A stretch of DNA of 64,000 bases, taken from contig JADJYU010000010.1 in the NCBI GenBank assembly GCA_016719565.1, positions 248,001 through 312,000 on the forward strand, read 5' to 3'. Both the position numbers and the translations under genes were made by a program. This document shows positions 36,211 through 45,144 of this stretch, in pieces. Source of the stretch: Ignavibacteria bacterium. GTDB lineage: Bacteria > Bacteroidota > Ignavibacteria > Tepidaquicellales > Tepidaquicellaceae. Below the pieces are notes generated by a model. That model was given only the letters and a program-made list of their open reading frames with translations, was not told where the DNA came from and searched no databases. Each line of letters begins with the position of its first letter. The first letter of the stretch is position 1.

Positions 36211-37314
36211 TTAGACATTGAATCTGAAAAACACTACATCGCCATCCTCAATTTCATAATCTTTTCCTTCCACTCTCATAAGACCTTTTTCCTTAACAGC
36301 GCTTTCGGATCTTAATTCAATAAGATCAGGATATTTAATTATCTCAGCTCTGATAAATCCTTTTTCAAAATCAGTATGTATTTCCCCTGCCGCTTTCGGG
36401 GCTTTGTAATTTTTTGGAATGGTCCATGCATGAACTTCCTTTTCACCTGCTGTAAAAAAAGTAATTAGATTAAGAAGCTCATATCCTTTTTTAATTAGCT
36501 TGTCCAGTCCTGAAAGTTCAAGACCTAACTCTTTTAAGAATTCAGATTTTTCTTCTTTGGTTTCAAGCTGTGAAATTTCAGACTCGATCTGAACTGACAG
36601 AATCAAAAATTCTGCGTTCTCTTTCTTTGCAATTTCTTTTACTGTTTCAGAAAAACTATTTCCATTCAGATCTTTATCATCAACATTTGCAACATATAAT
36701 ACCGGCTTATCAGTCAGTAAATGAAGGTCTCTTATTATTTCTGATTCCTCATCACTCAGTCCTGTTGTAAAATACTTTGCAAGACGTGATATACTCAGGT
36801 GATCTTTGAGCCTGTTAAGAAGATCGACTTCTGCAATTGCTTTCTTGTCTCCGCTTTTGATTCCCTTACCGGCTTTGTCTAAACGCTTGTCAAGTGTATC
36901 AAGGTCTTTAAGTATCAGCTCAGTCTCTATTGTTTCAATATCATTTTTCGGATCGATCTTACCTTCGACGTGAACAATATTTTCATCTTCAAAACATCTG
37001 ACAATATGAATAATAGCTTCCACTTCTCTGATATGTGAAAGAAACTGATTACCCAGTCCTTCGCCTTTTGAAGCGCCTTTGACCAGTCCTGCTATATCGA
37101 CAAATTCAATGGTTGCAGGAACAATTTTCTTCGGATTGAAAAGATCCACAAGTCCCGTTACTCTTTCATCCGGAACAATTACCATTCCGACATTTGGATC
37201 AATTGTACAAAAAGGATAGTTAGCAGCTTCAGCGTTTTGCGATGAAGTAATGGCGTTAAACAAAGTTGATTTACCTACATTCGGTAATCCGACTATTCCG
37301 CATCTGAATGACAT
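36211..37314 (-). CDS. ychF: Ribosome-associated ATPase YchF (OLA1 family)
   Basis: The 367-residue protein has GIVGLPNVGKSTLFNAIT at the N-terminus, the family element EAANYPFCTIDPNVGMV, the switch DIAGLVKGASKGEGLGNQFLSHIRE and the C-terminal TGS domain ending GKDYEIEDGDVVFFRFNV. It binds ribosomes and hydrolyses ATP in stress regulation. Length and domain order are normal. It ends 3 bases from the convergent feoB. Confidence 0.95.
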   Translation of the reverse strand: MSFRCGIVGLPNVGKSTLFNAITSSQNAEAANYPFCTIDPNVGMVIVPDERVTGLVDLFNPKKIVPATIEFVDIAGLVKGASKGEGLGNQFLSHIREVEAIIHIVRCFEDENIVHVEGKIDPKNDIETIETELILKDLDTLDKRLDKAGKGIKSGDKKAIAEVDLLNRLKDHLSISRLAKYFTTGLSDEESEIIRDLHLLTDKPVLYVANVDDKDLNGNSFSETVKEIAKKENAEFLILSVQIESEISQLETKEEKSEFLKELGLELSGLDKLIKKGYELLNLITFFTAGEKEVHAWTIPKNYKAPKAAGEIHTDFEKGFIRAEIIKYPDLIELRSESAVKEKGLMRVEGKDYEIEDGDVVFFRFNV

Positions 37315-37329
37315 TTTATGATTTAATTT

Positions 37330-37956
37330 TTATAAAAATATTTTAAAAAGTATTAAGTATGTTACTCCGAAAAAGACAGGAATAGTAATATTATCATCTA
37401 ACTTCAAAGGGATTAATTCAAAGAAAGTAGTGATAAGAACTGAAGCGGCTGCAATTACATATTCAGTATTATTATCCGTCATCTTAGGAGTAAGTATTAT
37501 TACTGCAAGCCCTGAAAAAAAAAATCCTGCGCTGCCTTCAAGACTTTTTGCACCGATTTTTGTCCTGCCGAGTAATTTGCCAAATATAGCTGCAAAAGAA
37601 TCGCAAACTACCAGTACAAGCATAGACATTACTGCAACAGGTTTTGGAAATATGATAACGCAGATTAGAAAAGCAAGAATAAGATATGTTCCGCCGGTAA
37701 ACATTGCTTTTTTTTTATTTACTTCATGCGGTCTTAGTATATCTCCCAGAAAGCTCAGGTAGAATTTTTTAAATTCCGGATTTTTAAATCTGATGTAGTC
37801 TATCGCAAACATCACAATAGTAAGCGCTGCAAGAAACCAGATAAAAAATTCCCTGCTTTCAATAAATATATATGTAATGGGAATAACAGAAGAAAAAAGA
37901 TGAATTCCTTTTCTGTATAACTCGATTTTTATTTCTGTATGATCTGATATTGTCAA
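37330..37956 (-). CDS. DGK1/SEC59-like diacylglycerol or polyprenol kinase
   Basis: The 208-residue membrane protein (TTG start) has about six hydrophobic segments. It also has the family motifs ELYRKGIHL near the start, VVCDSFAAIFGKLLGRTKIGAKSLEGSAGFF in the middle and FELIPLKLDDNITIPV near the end. This is the CTP-dependent dolichol/diacylglycerol/phytol kinase family; the bacterial substrate is unknown. It follows the ftsH terminator, so it probably has its own transcription start. Confidence 0.78.
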   Translation of the reverse strand: MTISDHTEIKIELYRKGIHLFSSVIPITYIFIESREFFIWFLAALTIVMFAIDYIRFKNPEFKKFYLSFLGDILRPHEVNKKKAMFTGGTYLILAFLICVIIFPKPVAVMSMLVLVVCDSFAAIFGKLLGRTKIGAKSLEGSAGFFFSGLAVIILTPKMTDNNTEYVIAAASVLITTFFELIPLKLDDNITIPVFFGVTYLILFKIFL

Positions 37957-37965
37957 ATGTCAAAA

Positions 37966-37991
37966 AAAAAGCGAGTTGATTCTCGCTTTTT
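37966..37991 (-). terminator. Rho-independent terminator of ftsH
   Basis: A 10-bp stem (aaaaagcgag and its complement) with a 6-base loop lies 23 bases after the ftsH stop. The minus-strand transcript continues into a run of nine U. Confidence 0.75.
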
Positions 37992-38013
37992 ATAAATTGA
38001 TTATATTATTATT

Positions 38014-40041
38014 CTAATTTGCAAGCGCAATATCGCCCGGAGCAAATTTATCATTTTCTACATTCTTCTTTTTTTCTTTTGGCAATTCACCGTTAGTGTT
38101 CGCAGAAGTTTCCTTTTCAGGTTTCTGATACGGAGGTAATTCTTCGCCTTTCATTATCATGTCAATTTCTACGGAATCAAGAATTTCTCTTTCGAGTAAT
38201 GCATCAGACATTCTGTGAAGTATCTCAACATTTTCCAGTAATAATCTTTCAGCTTTATCCATTCCCGCCTGAACTATCTTTTTAATTTCATCATCTATTA
38301 ATATCTGTGTAGATTCACTGTAATCCCTGTGCTGATTAATTTCTCTTCCGAGGAAAATTTCTTCCTGCTTCTGACCGTAAGCGATAGGTCCGAGCTTTTC
38401 ACTCATACCGAATTCGCAGACCATTCTTCTCGCCATTCCTGTAGCTCTGTCAATATCATTGCTGGCGCCTGTTGTGTATTCATTAAATATTAATTTCTCA
38501 GCAGCTCTTCCGCCCATTGCGTATGCAAGCATTGCTTCAAGATATTCCTTTGAGTATGTATGCTTCTCATCCATTGGAAGATAAGTAGTAACGCCAAGCG
38601 CTCTGCCGCGCGGTATTATAGTTACTTTATGAACAGGATCAGATTCTGGGATCATTTTGGCAACTATTACGTGACCGCTTTCATGATATGCCGTAGTCTT
38701 TTTTTCCCTGTCGGAAATAATAAGACTTTTCCTTGCCGTTCCCATCATGACTTTATCCTTCGCCTCTTCAAAATCTTTCATGCAAACATTATCTGAATTT
38801 CTTCTCGCAGCAAGTAATGCCGCTTCGTTGACAAGATTTGCAAGATCAGCTCCGGAAAATCCCGGTGTTCCCTTTGCAAGAATATCAATACTTATATCGT
38901 TTGCAAGAGGAGTTTTTCTTGTATGTACCAAAAGTATTCCTTCTCTTCCTTTCACATCAGGTCTGTCCACTACCACCTGTCTGTCAAATCTTCCCGGTCT
39001 TAATAGAGCCGGATCCAGTATGTCAGGTCTGTTTGTAGCTGCAATGATTATTACTCCGTTATTCTGTTCAAATCCGTCCATCTCAATTAAAAGCTGATTC
39101 AGTGTCTGTTCCCTTTCATCATGTCCGCCGCCAAGTCCTGCGCCTCTGTGTCTTCCGACTGCATCTATTTCATCTATGAATATTATACACGGTGCGTTTT
39201 TCTTACCCTGCTCAAATAGATCACGGACTCTTGAAGCTCCGACTCCGACGAACATTTCCACAAAATCCGCTCCGCTGATAGAGAAGAACGGAACTCCCGC
39301 CTCCCCTGCTACTGCTCTTGCAAGCAAGGTCTTTCCTGTTCCGGGAGGACCTAATAACAATACTCCTCTTGGTATTTTACCGCCAAGCTTTTGAAACTTT
39401 GCAGGTGTTTTTAAAAATTCTATAATTTCTGATAATTCTTCCTTTGCTTCATCTGCGCCGGCTACATCCTGAAATGTTACCTTTGTTCCGGTCTCGCTAA
39501 GTAATTTTGCTTTTGACTTTCCGAATGAGAAAATATTCTTTGAACCGCCGGCTCCGCCTGACTGCATCCTCCTCATTATAATTATCCAGAATGCAATGAT
39601 CAGTATCCACGGTAAAGCTCCGAGTAACGGCGTGAGCCATCCTCCGTCATCTTTTTCAATGCTGAACTGAACTCCGCTTTCTGTCCAGGTATTTACTATA
39701 TTGTCATCAAGATTTGTATATGGGAGAAATACATTGAACTTGTCAATGGTTGCCGATCTGTTTCCTAAAGTTATGGTTTCGGGTGACTTAAGTGTTCCGA
39801 GAAATTCATAATTGTTATCGGATTTTTTTATTACCGCGGTAGCGATCTTTTTTTCACTGAGAAATTTCAGATACTGGTCATATTTTAATTCCGAATATTT
39901 TCCGTCTGAACCTTTAGTATACACCATGATCAGAAAGAAACCTATAAGTATTGCGCTCCAGCCTAATACAATCTTAAATACTCTGTTCCAGTTGAACTCT
40001 TCGTTATTATTCTTTTTTGGAGTTTTATTATTTTCAGTCAT
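38014..40041 (-). CDS. ftsH: ATP-dependent zinc metalloprotease FtsH
   Basis: The 675-residue membrane protease has two membrane helices (about 25-42 and 140-156) flanking a periplasmic domain. The AAA domain has Walker A GPPGTGKT at 231-238 and Walker B IIFIDEID, followed by SRH NRPDILDPALLRPGRFDR. The zinc site is HESGH at 453-457. It degrades membrane and regulatory proteins. hpt lies directly upstream, 12 bases away; tilS, often in the same cluster, is missing. Confidence 0.97.
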   Translation of the reverse strand: MTENNKTPKKNNNEEFNWNRVFKIVLGWSAILIGFFLIMVYTKGSDGKYSELKYDQYLKFLSEKKIATAVIKKSDNNYEFLGTLKSPETITLGNRSATIDKFNVFLPYTNLDDNIVNTWTESGVQFSIEKDDGGWLTPLLGALPWILIIAFWIIIMRRMQSGGAGGSKNIFSFGKSKAKLLSETGTKVTFQDVAGADEAKEELSEIIEFLKTPAKFQKLGGKIPRGVLLLGPPGTGKTLLARAVAGEAGVPFFSISGADFVEMFVGVGASRVRDLFEQGKKNAPCIIFIDEIDAVGRHRGAGLGGGHDEREQTLNQLLIEMDGFEQNNGVIIIAATNRPDILDPALLRPGRFDRQVVVDRPDVKGREGILLVHTRKTPLANDISIDILAKGTPGFSGADLANLVNEAALLAARRNSDNVCMKDFEEAKDKVMMGTARKSLIISDREKKTTAYHESGHVIVAKMIPESDPVHKVTIIPRGRALGVTTYLPMDEKHTYSKEYLEAMLAYAMGGRAAEKLIFNEYTTGASNDIDRATGMARRMVCEFGMSEKLGPIAYGQKQEEIFLGREINQHRDYSESTQILIDDEIKKIVQAGMDKAERLLLENVEILHRMSDALLEREILDSVEIDMIMKGEELPPYQKPEKETSANTNGELPKEKKKNVENDKFAPGDIALAN

Positions 40042-40053
40042 AATTGTTTGAAT

Positions 40054-40587
40054 TTAACAGTTTAACACATATATAGCTTTTAAATTCCTGTACTTCTGCG
40101 CATAATCAAGTCCGTAACCAACCACAAATTTATTTTCGATCTCAAATCCGATATAATCTATTTTGAATTTCAGATTGGAAATATTTTTTTTAAACAGTAA
40201 AGTTATAAATTTCATAGAAGCCGGTTTATGTTTTTCAATAAGTTTTTTAATGAATATTGCTGACAACCCGGAGTCTACAATATCCTCCACTACAATAATG
40301 TCTCTTCCTTTTATTTCACAATTCAGCTCTTTCAGCATTTTCACTTTTCCGGATGTGATCTTTTCATCACCGTAACTCGAAAGTTTCAGAAAATCAATTT
40401 CGCATTCAATATTTACTTCCCTTATTATATCTGAAAGAAATATAAAAGAACCGTTAAGTATACCGATAAAAATAGGTTTCTTTCCTTTGTAGTCTTTGTT
40501 TATCTGCTTTGCGATCTGCGACACACGCTTCGCAATTTTTTCTTTTGAAATAAATTCGGTTAACAGGTTTTGTTTTTTTTGGGGCAA
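40054..40587 (-). CDS. hpt: Hypoxanthine phosphoribosyltransferase
   Basis: The 177-residue protein (TTG start) has the PRPP-binding signature VVEDIVDSGLSAIFI near residue 92, an N-terminal ILNGSFIFLSDI loop and KIDYIGFEIENKFVVGYGLDYAQKYRN at the end. It salvages hypoxanthine and guanine with PRPP. It lies 12 bases before ftsH in the same unit, a common bacterial arrangement. Confidence 0.92.
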   Translation of the reverse strand: MPQKKQNLLTEFISKEKIAKRVSQIAKQINKDYKGKKPIFIGILNGSFIFLSDIIREVNIECEIDFLKLSSYGDEKITSGKVKMLKELNCEIKGRDIIVVEDIVDSGLSAIFIKKLIEKHKPASMKFITLLFKKNISNLKFKIDYIGFEIENKFVVGYGLDYAQKYRNLKAIYVLNC

Positions 40588-40632
40588 GTTATATGAATTT
40601 TTTTAAAGTAAAATGAAAATCTTTTAAAATAA

Positions 40633-40663
40633 AAAACCCACTGAGCTTTTTTCAATGGGTTTT
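40633..40663 (-). terminator. Terminator after rpsU
   Basis: Arms aaaaccca/tgggtttt with an inner 3-bp extension and a mismatch lie 21 bases after the rpsU stop, followed on the minus strand by a U run. Confidence 0.6.
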
Positions 40664-40683
40664 ATTAAAAGCACTGTTATCAG

Positions 40684-40881
40684 TTAAACATTTTCTTCGG
40701 CAAGTATTCTCTTATTTTTTCTGATTGCCCTTTCCTTATCCATCTTTTTCTCAACAGACGGTTTGGTATAGAACATTCTTCTTCTGAACTCTTTCAGCAA
40801 TCCTGATTTTTCGTATTTCTTTTTGAATCTTTTAAGAGCTTTGTCTATGGACTCACCGTCCTGAACTATTACTTTTAACAA
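40684..40881 (-). CDS. rpsU: 30S ribosomal protein S21
   Basis: The 65-residue basic protein matches bS21: LKVIVQDGESIDKALKRFKK, then EFRRRMFYTKPS and a C-terminal ERAIRKNKRI. It binds the 30S platform near the anti-Shine-Dalgarno sequence. It begins at TTG with a clear agagg site 9 bases upstream (40892-40896 on the plus strand). A terminator follows, so it is probably a single-gene unit. Confidence 0.93.
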   Translation of the reverse strand: MLKVIVQDGESIDKALKRFKKKYEKSGLLKEFRRRMFYTKPSVEKKMDKERAIRKNKRILAEENV

Positions 40882-41032
40882 ATTTATTTACCTCTTTTCT
40901 TTTTAAAATTTTATCAATATAAATATTTTGATTTTTTATTACAATGAAAGTTTGAATCTGTTTTTAAATTTATGGATTTCCAAATATTCGCGCTTCGTCT
41001 TGTGCAGCTCTAATTTCATGGTTTTTCTTCGC

Positions 41033-41074
41033 AGTTGTTGGTCTTAGTGAGTGCAGCGAGCGTGACCAACAACT
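41033..41074. repeat. Long hairpin, 11-bp perfect arms
   Basis: Arms agttgttggtc/gaccaacaact enclose 20 bases. The arm core ttggt resembles the hairpin family at 42.8, 50.2 and 53.4 kb but the unit is not identical. The surrounding stretch 40882-41139 holds no gene. Confidence 0.6.
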
Positions 41075-41139
41075 CAAATTTACTGTCCGGACTCTGCTCT
41101 CTTTAGAGATTCTGAATTATTTTCCTGTTTAAAAAAATC

Positions 41140-41340
41140 TCATTCGAAGTGTCTTATATAAAAAACTCCGTTTATGAAAATTTGATTTATTGGATTCACT
41201 TGATTCCAATATTTGGGATCCTGACGTTTGTGTAATATACTTTTTGGAATTCCTATAGAGGCGGTTAATGACTGAGTTTGTTCGATTTCCCCTGCCCCCT
41301 CCTTTTGAAGTGTCAGGAGGGTGATAAGAGAAAAGCGCAT
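41140..41340 (-). CDS. Possible small coupled protein, 66 residues
   Basis: The frame starts with an ATG overlapping the stop of the upstream small gene (TAATG), which is the only evidence for expression. The sequence has no recognisable domain, signal peptide or homologue known to me, and the N-terminal part (TLQKEGAGEIEQTQS) looks like an arbitrary translation. It may be non-coding. Confidence 0.25.
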   Translation of the reverse strand: MRFSLITLLTLQKEGAGEIEQTQSLTASIGIPKSILHKRQDPKYWNQVNPINQIFINGVFYIRHFE

Positions 41341-41573
41341 TAGTTTTTTACGATTCTATATTTGTTTTGCAAAGCTTTCGGTTCAATAACTTTAGTTTCC
41401 TCTCTGCTTATACCGGGTTCTATCAGTGAGTGAATTTGCGTGTCCTGTTTGTGTCTGATACCAAGGTCTTTAATATTGCGGGCTGACTTATATCCTACAT
41501 AGAACTGCATTTCAATACCGTAGAACTCCTCACCATCCAGCATTGTCAGTTTGTTGCTTAGTCTCCTGTTCAT
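41340..41573 (-). CDS. Small protein of unknown function, 77 residues
   Basis: The frame begins with ATG 6 bases after a strong aaggag site (41580-41585 on the plus strand), rare in this window and the best evidence that it is translated. The product is polar and basic (MNRRLSNKLTMLDGEEFYGI, then KSARNIKDLGIRHKQDT), with no signal peptide or membrane helix. I do not recognise the family. It sits alone between rpsU and a repeat array and is followed by a possible coupled 66-residue frame. Confidence 0.45.
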   Translation of the reverse strand: MNRRLSNKLTMLDGEEFYGIEMQFYVGYKSARNIKDLGIRHKQDTQIHSLIEPGISREETKVIEPKALQNKYRIVKN

Positions 41574-41716
41574 TTTTTACTCCTTTTTTTTAGTTAATGA
41601 TTTTTTTGTTTTTGTTATTCAGACCTGCCGGGTCTTTTTTAATTATTTGTTTTTTACAATCTTGCTGAATTAAGCTGATATTAGCGGTTTTATGGTATTT
41701 ATTTAAAAACACACGG

Positions 41717-42408
41717 CGTAGATACACTGTTCATAATCTCCGGCACACTGTCATTCGTCTCCGGCATACTGTCATAAGTCTCCGTCACACTGTCATTCGT
41801 CTCCGGCATACTGTCAAACATTTCCGGCACATTGTCATTCATCTCCGGCATACTGTCAAATGTCTTCGGGACACTGTCAAACCTCTCCGGGACTCTGTCA
41901 TACGTCTTCGGGACACTGTAATTCCTTTTCCGGATACTGCTAAAAGTCCCGGATCAACTTAAAATTTTCTCCGCGCGGCTGTTAAATGAAATTCCAGGGA
42001 TGTTACGTGGCTTCGCTTTGATGTCAGATGGCTTCGCTTGGATGTCAGATGGCTTCGCTTTGATGTCAGATATCTTCGCTTGGAAGTCAGATGTCTTCGC
42101 TTGGATGTCAGATGGCTTCGCTTGGATGTCAGATGGCTTCGCTTGGATGTCAGATGGCTTTACTTGAAAGTCAAATGTCTACTTTTTAAAGCTATGTTTC
42201 TCCGCTTTGAAGTTTTAAGTCTTCACTTTAAAGATTTAAGTCTATGCTTTAAAGTTTTAAGTCTCCGCTTTAAAGTTTTAAGTCTTCGCTTAAAAGTTTT
42301 AAGTCTTAGCTTTAGAGTTTGTGACTCCACTTTAAAGTTTATAGTCTCCGGCTTAAGGCTTAATCTCTCCTCGGTAAAGTTACTTGCCTTCCGGAGTCTG
42401 CAGCTTTG
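41717..42408. repeat. 21-bp tandem array in a single register (about 30 units)
   Basis: Units begin every 21 bases from 41717 or 41738 onward (41759, 41780 ... 42011, 42032 ... 42305) with a one-base slip only near 42324. Three sub-types follow each other: ctccggcatactgtcataagt-like (41738-41926), cttcgcttggatgtcagatgg-like (42011-42157) and ctccgctttaaagttttaagt-like (42200-42345), with degenerate linking units between. In the plus frame each unit reads L-R-x-x-V-x-x, but stops at 41960 and 41987 interrupt it and no good start exists. A plus-strand frame of 132 codons from 42038 is a by-product of the repeat. Confidence 0.85.
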
Positions 42409-42724
42409 TATTTACTTTTTACTTCTGTGCTTTTAACAATCGCTTTGAGACTTAACTGATTAACTCCAATTCTTAATTTCACCGTTTTTAGAATTCTGCT
42501 CAACGCTGATATCAGCTGAAGTGATGATCAATTCTATTTGAAAGAACTATACAAAGTTAACCCGAGATTGATTGAAAAAACAACGGACATTTTGACGGTT
42601 TTGTGAAGTGGGGGTTTTTATTCTTGATATTGGATGGAATATTTGAAATCAACTAAGATTTATAATTACGGTTTAGCGTGTGAGGTTTTGATTTATGTCT
42701 TTTGATTTTGAAGAGTGCGTTCTC

Positions 42725-42975
42725 AACTCGTAACTTGAAACTCACTGTTGATTGGATTCCCGCCAGGAGCACGCGGGATTGATATTTTTAAGAAAACTCG
42801 TAACTTGAAACTTATGAGCGGTTGGTGGATGAAACAACACCAACCGCGGCGAAGATTGAAAAGCGCGTTCCCAATCGGGAGATTGAGAACAAGGAGTTTT
42901 AAACTCATGAGCGAACTCGTAACTTGAAACTTAAGATCGGATGGTGGATGTATCAACACCAATCGCGGCGAAGAA
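42725..42975. repeat. Hairpin repeats with direct-repeat flanks
   Basis: Two hairpin units of the ggttggtg...caccaacc family lie at 42818-42854 (arms gcggttggtg/caccaaccgc) and about 42935-42972 (degenerate). The phrase aactcgtaacttgaaact occurs three times, at about 42725, 42795 and 42913. A third imperfect palindrome (gttcccaatc/gattgagaac) is at 42867-42890. The rest of 42409-42993 holds no gene. Confidence 0.7.
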
Positions 42976-42993
42976 TTAAAAATTGAACATTGA

Positions 42994-45084
42994 TCATTGA
43001 ATAAGCATCATCCTCTTCGTATCCGTAAACTCACCTGACGTAAGTCTGTAAAAATAAACCCCGCTCGTCAGTCCGCTTCCGTCAAACTCAACCTCATACG
43101 TTCCCGGACTTTGTTTTTCATTTACAATTACTGCAACTTCTTTTCCCAAAACATCAAACACTTTCAATGAAACAAAATTGATCTTTGAACATTGATAATT
43201 GATAATTGTTTTCGGATTGAACGGGTTGGGATAGTTTTGTTTTAATTCATATGACAAGGGCAAAGTGTTACTGTTTCCTGCAACAGATGTTATCGGGCTG
43301 AATGTTAATCTGGTGTTTGCTCTTCCCGGAGGTGATGTTGATGAACTCCATGTTGTCGTTGCACATCCGGAAGAACTTGCAAGATCACCATATCTTCCCC
43401 AGAACATTCCGCTTGCAGGAGTTGAATTTATTGTTGAGTATTGAGTGTATGCAGAATTATCATAACATATTTCAACGAGCAGATTTCCTCCGGAATACTG
43501 AAATGGCTGAGTCAGTATAATGTTCTGCCATCCGCTTCCGGGAACGGTATATGAAGTCGGACTGTAGCAAGTGGTCCATCCTGTTGTAACAAACCCCGTC
43601 AGTGATGACACAGTAGTATTCTGAAACCTGATATTGAAGTTATTCATCATTCCCGGATCGGCATTGATCACATCAAATCCAATCATCATTATATTCGAAC
43701 TTGCTGTATTTATTTCCGAAGCAAGATACAGATATTGCGTTTTTGCATCCATATAGTATGTGGCAAACGGAAAGTTTGATGATGTAGTGCCGGTACCGAT
43801 TGTTGCTATGTAAACATTTGCAACCTGATACTGGAACATTTCAGGCGGCTCAACTGTACCCGGAGGATTTACTCCCGAGCCTCCTGAAGGTAATGTTGAA
43901 ACAATTGATCCATCAGAATCCTGAACAGCTAAATAATATTTTACTGTTGAATTAATAGTTTGTCCGGGAATTGTAAACCTAAAAGTATCAAGATTTGAAT
44001 AAGCCGGATTAACAAAGTTTGCCGGTCCGCTGTTCACGCTGAAATAAAGTCTTGGCTGATTTGAACCCTGCGCTATTGTGTAAGAAGATCTGATAACTGC
44101 TGTAACGTTTCTGGGACCCGTCTCCGGTCCGGAAACAATAGGCGTATGCAGAATAGTTATCTTGAAGTCACCTGCCGTTGTAACCAATGCTGCAATTCCC
44201 GCTTCTACCATTCTTACAAAGTAAGGTTTGTTGAGTGATGAATAAGCATCATTGACTGTGTGATAGAAAGGAGTAAAATCACTATTGTCTTCAATGGAAA
44301 GGATTGCTTTATACCCTCTCTGCTGAAACGACTGATGGTCGCTTCCGCCGTTCAGCGACGTAGTAATCTGCGGCATAAGTAAAGGCTGATACAGATTTAC
44401 TATTTGCCGAAATTCATTAGCAAGAGACATTGATCCCGTATTAGTATTGATGTCAAGAGCGCCGTCATTGTTTCCGTCATAAGCGATCATATCAAAATTA
44501 AGGACTGCTATAATAGAATCTCCGCGGATATAGGCGGAATCCGCATAAGCCTTGCTCCCGAGAAGTCCCCGCTCTTCCTCATCCCAAGCTGCAAACAATA
44601 TTGTAAAAGGAAGATCAAGTCCTGAAAGAAGACGCGCAGCTTCGATTACTGCTACAGTCCCTGATGCATTATCATCTGCTCCGGGCGCAAGCGTACCCGA
44701 TGGCATGTCATCATAGTGAGCGCAAATGATAACATACTGATTGGGATACTTATTTCCCGTTTTCTTTGCGAGCACATTTATCATTGTAGAATTGATATTC
44801 TGATACCAGGCAGATAGACCGAAACTCTGGAATTTTTCAAGAATATACTGTGCTGCTTTTATGTTTCCCTGGGTTGAATAATGTCTCGACAAAATTGTAT
44901 AAGCAGAACCACCGATAATACAGGATGTATCACCGGAGAGCTGACGTTCATATTTATAAACCGAATCAGCGCTTACCTGACTCATAACAGAAGCAACAAA
45001 ATTATTATATGAGATCTGTGAGTATAGTACAGATTTACAGAAGAAAACTATTAACAAAACAAAAAAAGTCAAAATCTTTTTCAT
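42994..45084 (-). CDS. M28-family zinc aminopeptidase with T9SS sorting domain
   Basis: The 696-residue secreted protein has a signal peptide (1-22) and an M28 peptidase domain (about 95-315) with the metal ligands in ICAHYDDMPSG, APGADDNASG and the catalytic AWDEEERGLLGS. A beta domain of about 280 residues follows, then the sorting domain YELKQNYPNPFNPKTI ... TKRMMLIQ. It probably removes N-terminal residues from extracellular peptides. It ends inside an AT-rich direct repeat (tgatcattga). Its sorting domain shares DNA with those of the next two genes. Confidence 0.9.
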   Translation of the reverse strand: MKKILTFFVLLIVFFCKSVLYSQISYNNFVASVMSQVSADSVYKYERQLSGDTSCIIGGSAYTILSRHYSTQGNIKAAQYILEKFQSFGLSAWYQNINSTMINVLAKKTGNKYPNQYVIICAHYDDMPSGTLAPGADDNASGTVAVIEAARLLSGLDLPFTILFAAWDEEERGLLGSKAYADSAYIRGDSIIAVLNFDMIAYDGNNDGALDINTNTGSMSLANEFRQIVNLYQPLLMPQITTSLNGGSDHQSFQQRGYKAILSIEDNSDFTPFYHTVNDAYSSLNKPYFVRMVEAGIAALVTTAGDFKITILHTPIVSGPETGPRNVTAVIRSSYTIAQGSNQPRLYFSVNSGPANFVNPAYSNLDTFRFTIPGQTINSTVKYYLAVQDSDGSIVSTLPSGGSGVNPPGTVEPPEMFQYQVANVYIATIGTGTTSSNFPFATYYMDAKTQYLYLASEINTASSNIMMIGFDVINADPGMMNNFNIRFQNTTVSSLTGFVTTGWTTCYSPTSYTVPGSGWQNIILTQPFQYSGGNLLVEICYDNSAYTQYSTINSTPASGMFWGRYGDLASSSGCATTTWSSSTSPPGRANTRLTFSPITSVAGNSNTLPLSYELKQNYPNPFNPKTIINYQCSKINFVSLKVFDVLGKEVAVIVNEKQSPGTYEVEFDGSGLTSGVYFYRLTSGEFTDTKRMMLIQ

Positions 45085-45144
45085 AATATTTAGATTTATT
45101 TATTAAAGAAAAATATAACTCACTTACACACTTTCACACTCCGC

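Noticed and set aside
42038..42436. A 132-codon plus-strand frame with leucine-rich heptads
   Set aside because: It lies wholly in the 21-bp array, has no ribosome binding site and is open only because the period is a multiple of three.
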